A stretch of 6,677 bases of DNA from Oscillospiraceae bacterium (GTDB taxonomy: Bacteria; Bacillota_A; Clostridia; Oscillospirales; Oscillospiraceae): assembly GCA_015068055.1 (NCBI GenBank), contig SVLG01000083.1:1-6677 (forward strand). The letters are read 5' to 3'. The notes below the pieces were generated by a model. That model saw only the letters and a program-made list of their open reading frames with translations, was not told the origin of the DNA and did no database searches. Made by a program: the position numbers and the translations under genes. Shown here piece after piece: positions 6,095 to 6,677 of this stretch (its first letter is position 1; the number at the start of each line of letters is the position of its first letter).

Positions 6095-6102
6095 CTTTAC
6101 AA
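6074..6102 (-). promoter_or_regulatory. Candidate promoter of the leftward hypothetical gene
   Basis: On the minus strand TTGTAA (6102-6097) and GATATT (6079-6074) are 17 nt apart; the predicted start near 6067 gives a leader of about 22 nt. For the rightward repressor gene the best -10 is TACAAT (6098-6103), with no good -35 box, so divergent transcription would overlap here. Confidence 0.4.
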
Positions 6103-6113
6103 TACCAGATAAA

Positions 6114-6146
6114 CTACAATATCACAAGAGGAGAGTGATATTGCAG
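6114..6146 (+). promoter_or_regulatory. Inverted repeat placing the repressor gene's ribosome site in a hairpin loop
   Basis: CAATATCAC (6117-6125) and GTGATATTG (6135-6143) pair perfectly over 9 bp. After one A-C mismatch, two more pairs extend the stem to 6114-6146. The 9-nt loop holds AGGAG (6129-6133), and the first G of the GTG start is at the stem base. It may act as an RNA element on translation or as a second DNA operator, since its arms share AATATC with the upstream half-sites. Confidence 0.5.
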
Positions 6147-6328
6147 TGGCAGGTTTTGTTCCCAAAAAACCCGAAAAGGATGTTATATCAGTACGCATCT
6201 CCACGGAGCTTTTGGCCGAAGTGGATGAGAAGGCAGCGGCAAATGAGATTTCCCGCAACGAGCTTATCAACCAGTGCATACGCTTCGCTCTCAGTAATAT
6301 GGTGACAGAAAACGAAGATAAATCATAA
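6146..6328 (+). CDS. Ribbon-helix-helix (CopG/Arc-type) DNA-binding protein
   Basis: The 60-residue protein is a small ribbon-helix-helix repressor. DVISVRIS (12-19) is the DNA-contacting strand, TELLAEVDEKAAANE (20-34) the first helix, and SRNELINQCIRFALSNM (36-52) the second helix starting with the family's usual S-R-x-E. The acidic tail is short. Such proteins bind as dimers to short repeated half-sites. The start is unusual: the GTG at 6146 lies 12 nt beyond AGGAG, although GTGAT (6135-6139) extends the pairing toward it; an in-frame ATT at 6140 has ideal spacing but is a rare start. The gene is divergent from a hypothetical gene and probably represses both. It could be a lone regulator or the antitoxin-like half of a module; the divergent partner does not resemble a known toxin. 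Confidence 0.85.
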   Translation: MAGFVPKKPEKDVISVRISTELLAEVDEKAAANEISRNELINQCIRFALSNMVTENEDKS

Positions 6329-6329
6329 A

Positions 6330-6357
6330 CGCCGCAGGTTTTCACCTGCGGCGCTTT
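6330..6357 (+). terminator. Hairpin terminator of the ribbon-helix-helix gene
   Basis: A perfect 10-bp stem (6330-6339 with 6344-6353) with a TTTC loop begins just after the stop codon. The T-tail is weak (CTTT). Its arms CGCCGCAGG/CCTGCGGCG are identical to the core of the ortAB terminator. Confidence 0.75.
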
Positions 6358-6362
6358 GAGAC

Positions 6363-6455
6363 TGTCAAAAAACCTGTTTCGGGTACCAGCCGACTTGGCT
6401 CCCCTTTTTGCAAGGGGAGGCACCGGGCTCTTGCTTGATGTGAACTTTTTTGACA
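6363..6455. mobile_element. Small MITE-like element with 10-bp terminal inverted repeats
   Basis: TGTCAAAAAA (6363-6372) and TTTTTTGACA (6446-6455) form perfect 10-bp ends around 93 bp with no gene. Inside is a hairpin, CTCCCCTT/AAGGGGAG (6399-6406 with 6412-6419). Similar short elements with a CTCCCC...GGGGAG core recur between genes in gut Clostridia as I recall them. No clear target duplication is seen. The resemblance of the ends to A- and T-runs leaves room for chance. Confidence 0.45.
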
Positions 6456-6460
6456 CGCTG

Positions 6461-6494
6461 AAAAACACCCGAAGCCGAAGCTTCGGGTGTTTTT
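6461..6494 (-). terminator. UUCG-capped terminator of alanine dehydrogenase gene
   Basis: A perfect 15-bp stem (6461-6475 with 6480-6494) read leftward carries the stable C(UUCG)G tetraloop and ends in a T-run. It starts 18 nt past the stop codon at 6513. The A-run on the other side gives a T-tail rightward too, so it can also stop transcripts from the left. Confidence 0.92.
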
Positions 6495-6512
6495 GTATGT
6501 TGAGTTGTAAGC

Positions 6513-6677
6513 TTACAGCTCGGCGGGATCCATGTAGGGCAGATCGGGCCAGGCTTCGTGAACGCCGGCGTAGGTGATCTTGCCGTCGTAGGTGTTCAGA
6601 CCCTTCATGAGAGCGGGGTCGGCCTTGCAGGCGGCGATGGGGCCCATGTTGGCGATCTTGAGAGCGTAGGGGATGGT
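6513..6677 (-). CDS. ald: Alanine dehydrogenase, C-terminal fragment cut by the window edge
   Basis: The last 54 residues of a leftward gene are present; the start lies beyond the window. The fragment matches the C-terminal end of NAD-dependent L-alanine dehydrogenase: TIPYALKIANMG (1-12), DPALMKGLNTY (20-30) and GKITYAGVHEA (32-42), where Bacillus Ald reads TVPYALQIANKG, ALRAGLNT and GHVTYEAV. The enzyme oxidises L-alanine to pyruvate, ammonia and NADH, or runs in reverse. The nucleotide-binding and catalytic residues are not in this part, so activity cannot be judged. Its codon use is as biased as that of ortAB, which suggests strong expression. It converges on the ortAB side and could handle alanine from OrtAB after racemisation (inference). 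Confidence 0.8.
   Translation of the reverse strand, partial: TIPYALKIANMGPIAACKADPALMKGLNTYDGKITYAGVHEAWPDLPYMDPAEL

Noticed and set aside
5635..6328. Classical type II toxin-antitoxin operon
   Set aside because: The two genes are divergent rather than overlapping in tandem, and the 136-residue partner shows no RelE, ParE, MazF, HicA or PIN-like pattern.
6097..6468. Leftward frame of 123 codons across the repressor gene and the MITE-like element
   Set aside because: It crosses a terminator and the repeat; its PPLAKRG segment is the translated repeat core.

Overview
This window most likely comes from the chromosome of a GC-rich, anaerobic gut Clostridia, probably of the Oscillospiraceae group. 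That is an inference from the gene set (an OrtAB amino-acid fermentation thiolase, a CapA-family protein, alanine dehydrogenase), the strong AGGAGG-type ribosome sites, the GC-rich terminators and the C-ending codon preference. No rRNA, tRNA, CRISPR array, transposase or replication origin is visible.

Layout from left to right. Positions 1-220 hold a leftward promoter whose -35 box lies in the loop of a terminator-like hairpin, plus a possible gene start running off the left edge. A leftward gene for a membrane-anchored CapA-family metallophosphatase-like protein (224-1363) has a clean promoter with a perfect 12-bp palindrome over its -35 box. Divergent from it, a rightward pair (1509-3671) encodes a hexokinase of the eukaryotic-type fold and a membrane-anchored surface protein of unknown function; the pair ends at a strong terminator. 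The next rightward operon (3881-5586) is ortA-ortB, the two subunits of 2-amino-4-oxopentanoate thiolase, the last step of ornithine fermentation. It has its own promoter, a hairpin at the predicted mRNA 5' end and its own terminator. The other ornithine genes are not beside it.

Positions 5635-6328 are a visibly AT-richer cassette: a leftward gene of unknown function and, divergent from it, a 60-residue ribbon-helix-helix repressor. Between them lie several AATAT-type half-sites and an inverted repeat that puts the repressor's ribosome site in a hairpin loop. Terminator hairpins with the same 9-nt arms bracket the cassette. It is followed by a small MITE-like element and the end of a leftward alanine dehydrogenase gene with a UUCG-capped terminator.

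Metabolic reading (inference): OrtAB yields acetyl-CoA and alanine from 2-amino-4-oxopentanoate. Alanine dehydrogenase, encoded convergently, can turn L-alanine into pyruvate, ammonia and NADH, though OrtAB is reported to make D-alanine, so a racemase would be needed elsewhere. The hexokinase feeds glucose or a related sugar into glycolysis. The repressor cassette looks acquired and unrelated to this metabolism.
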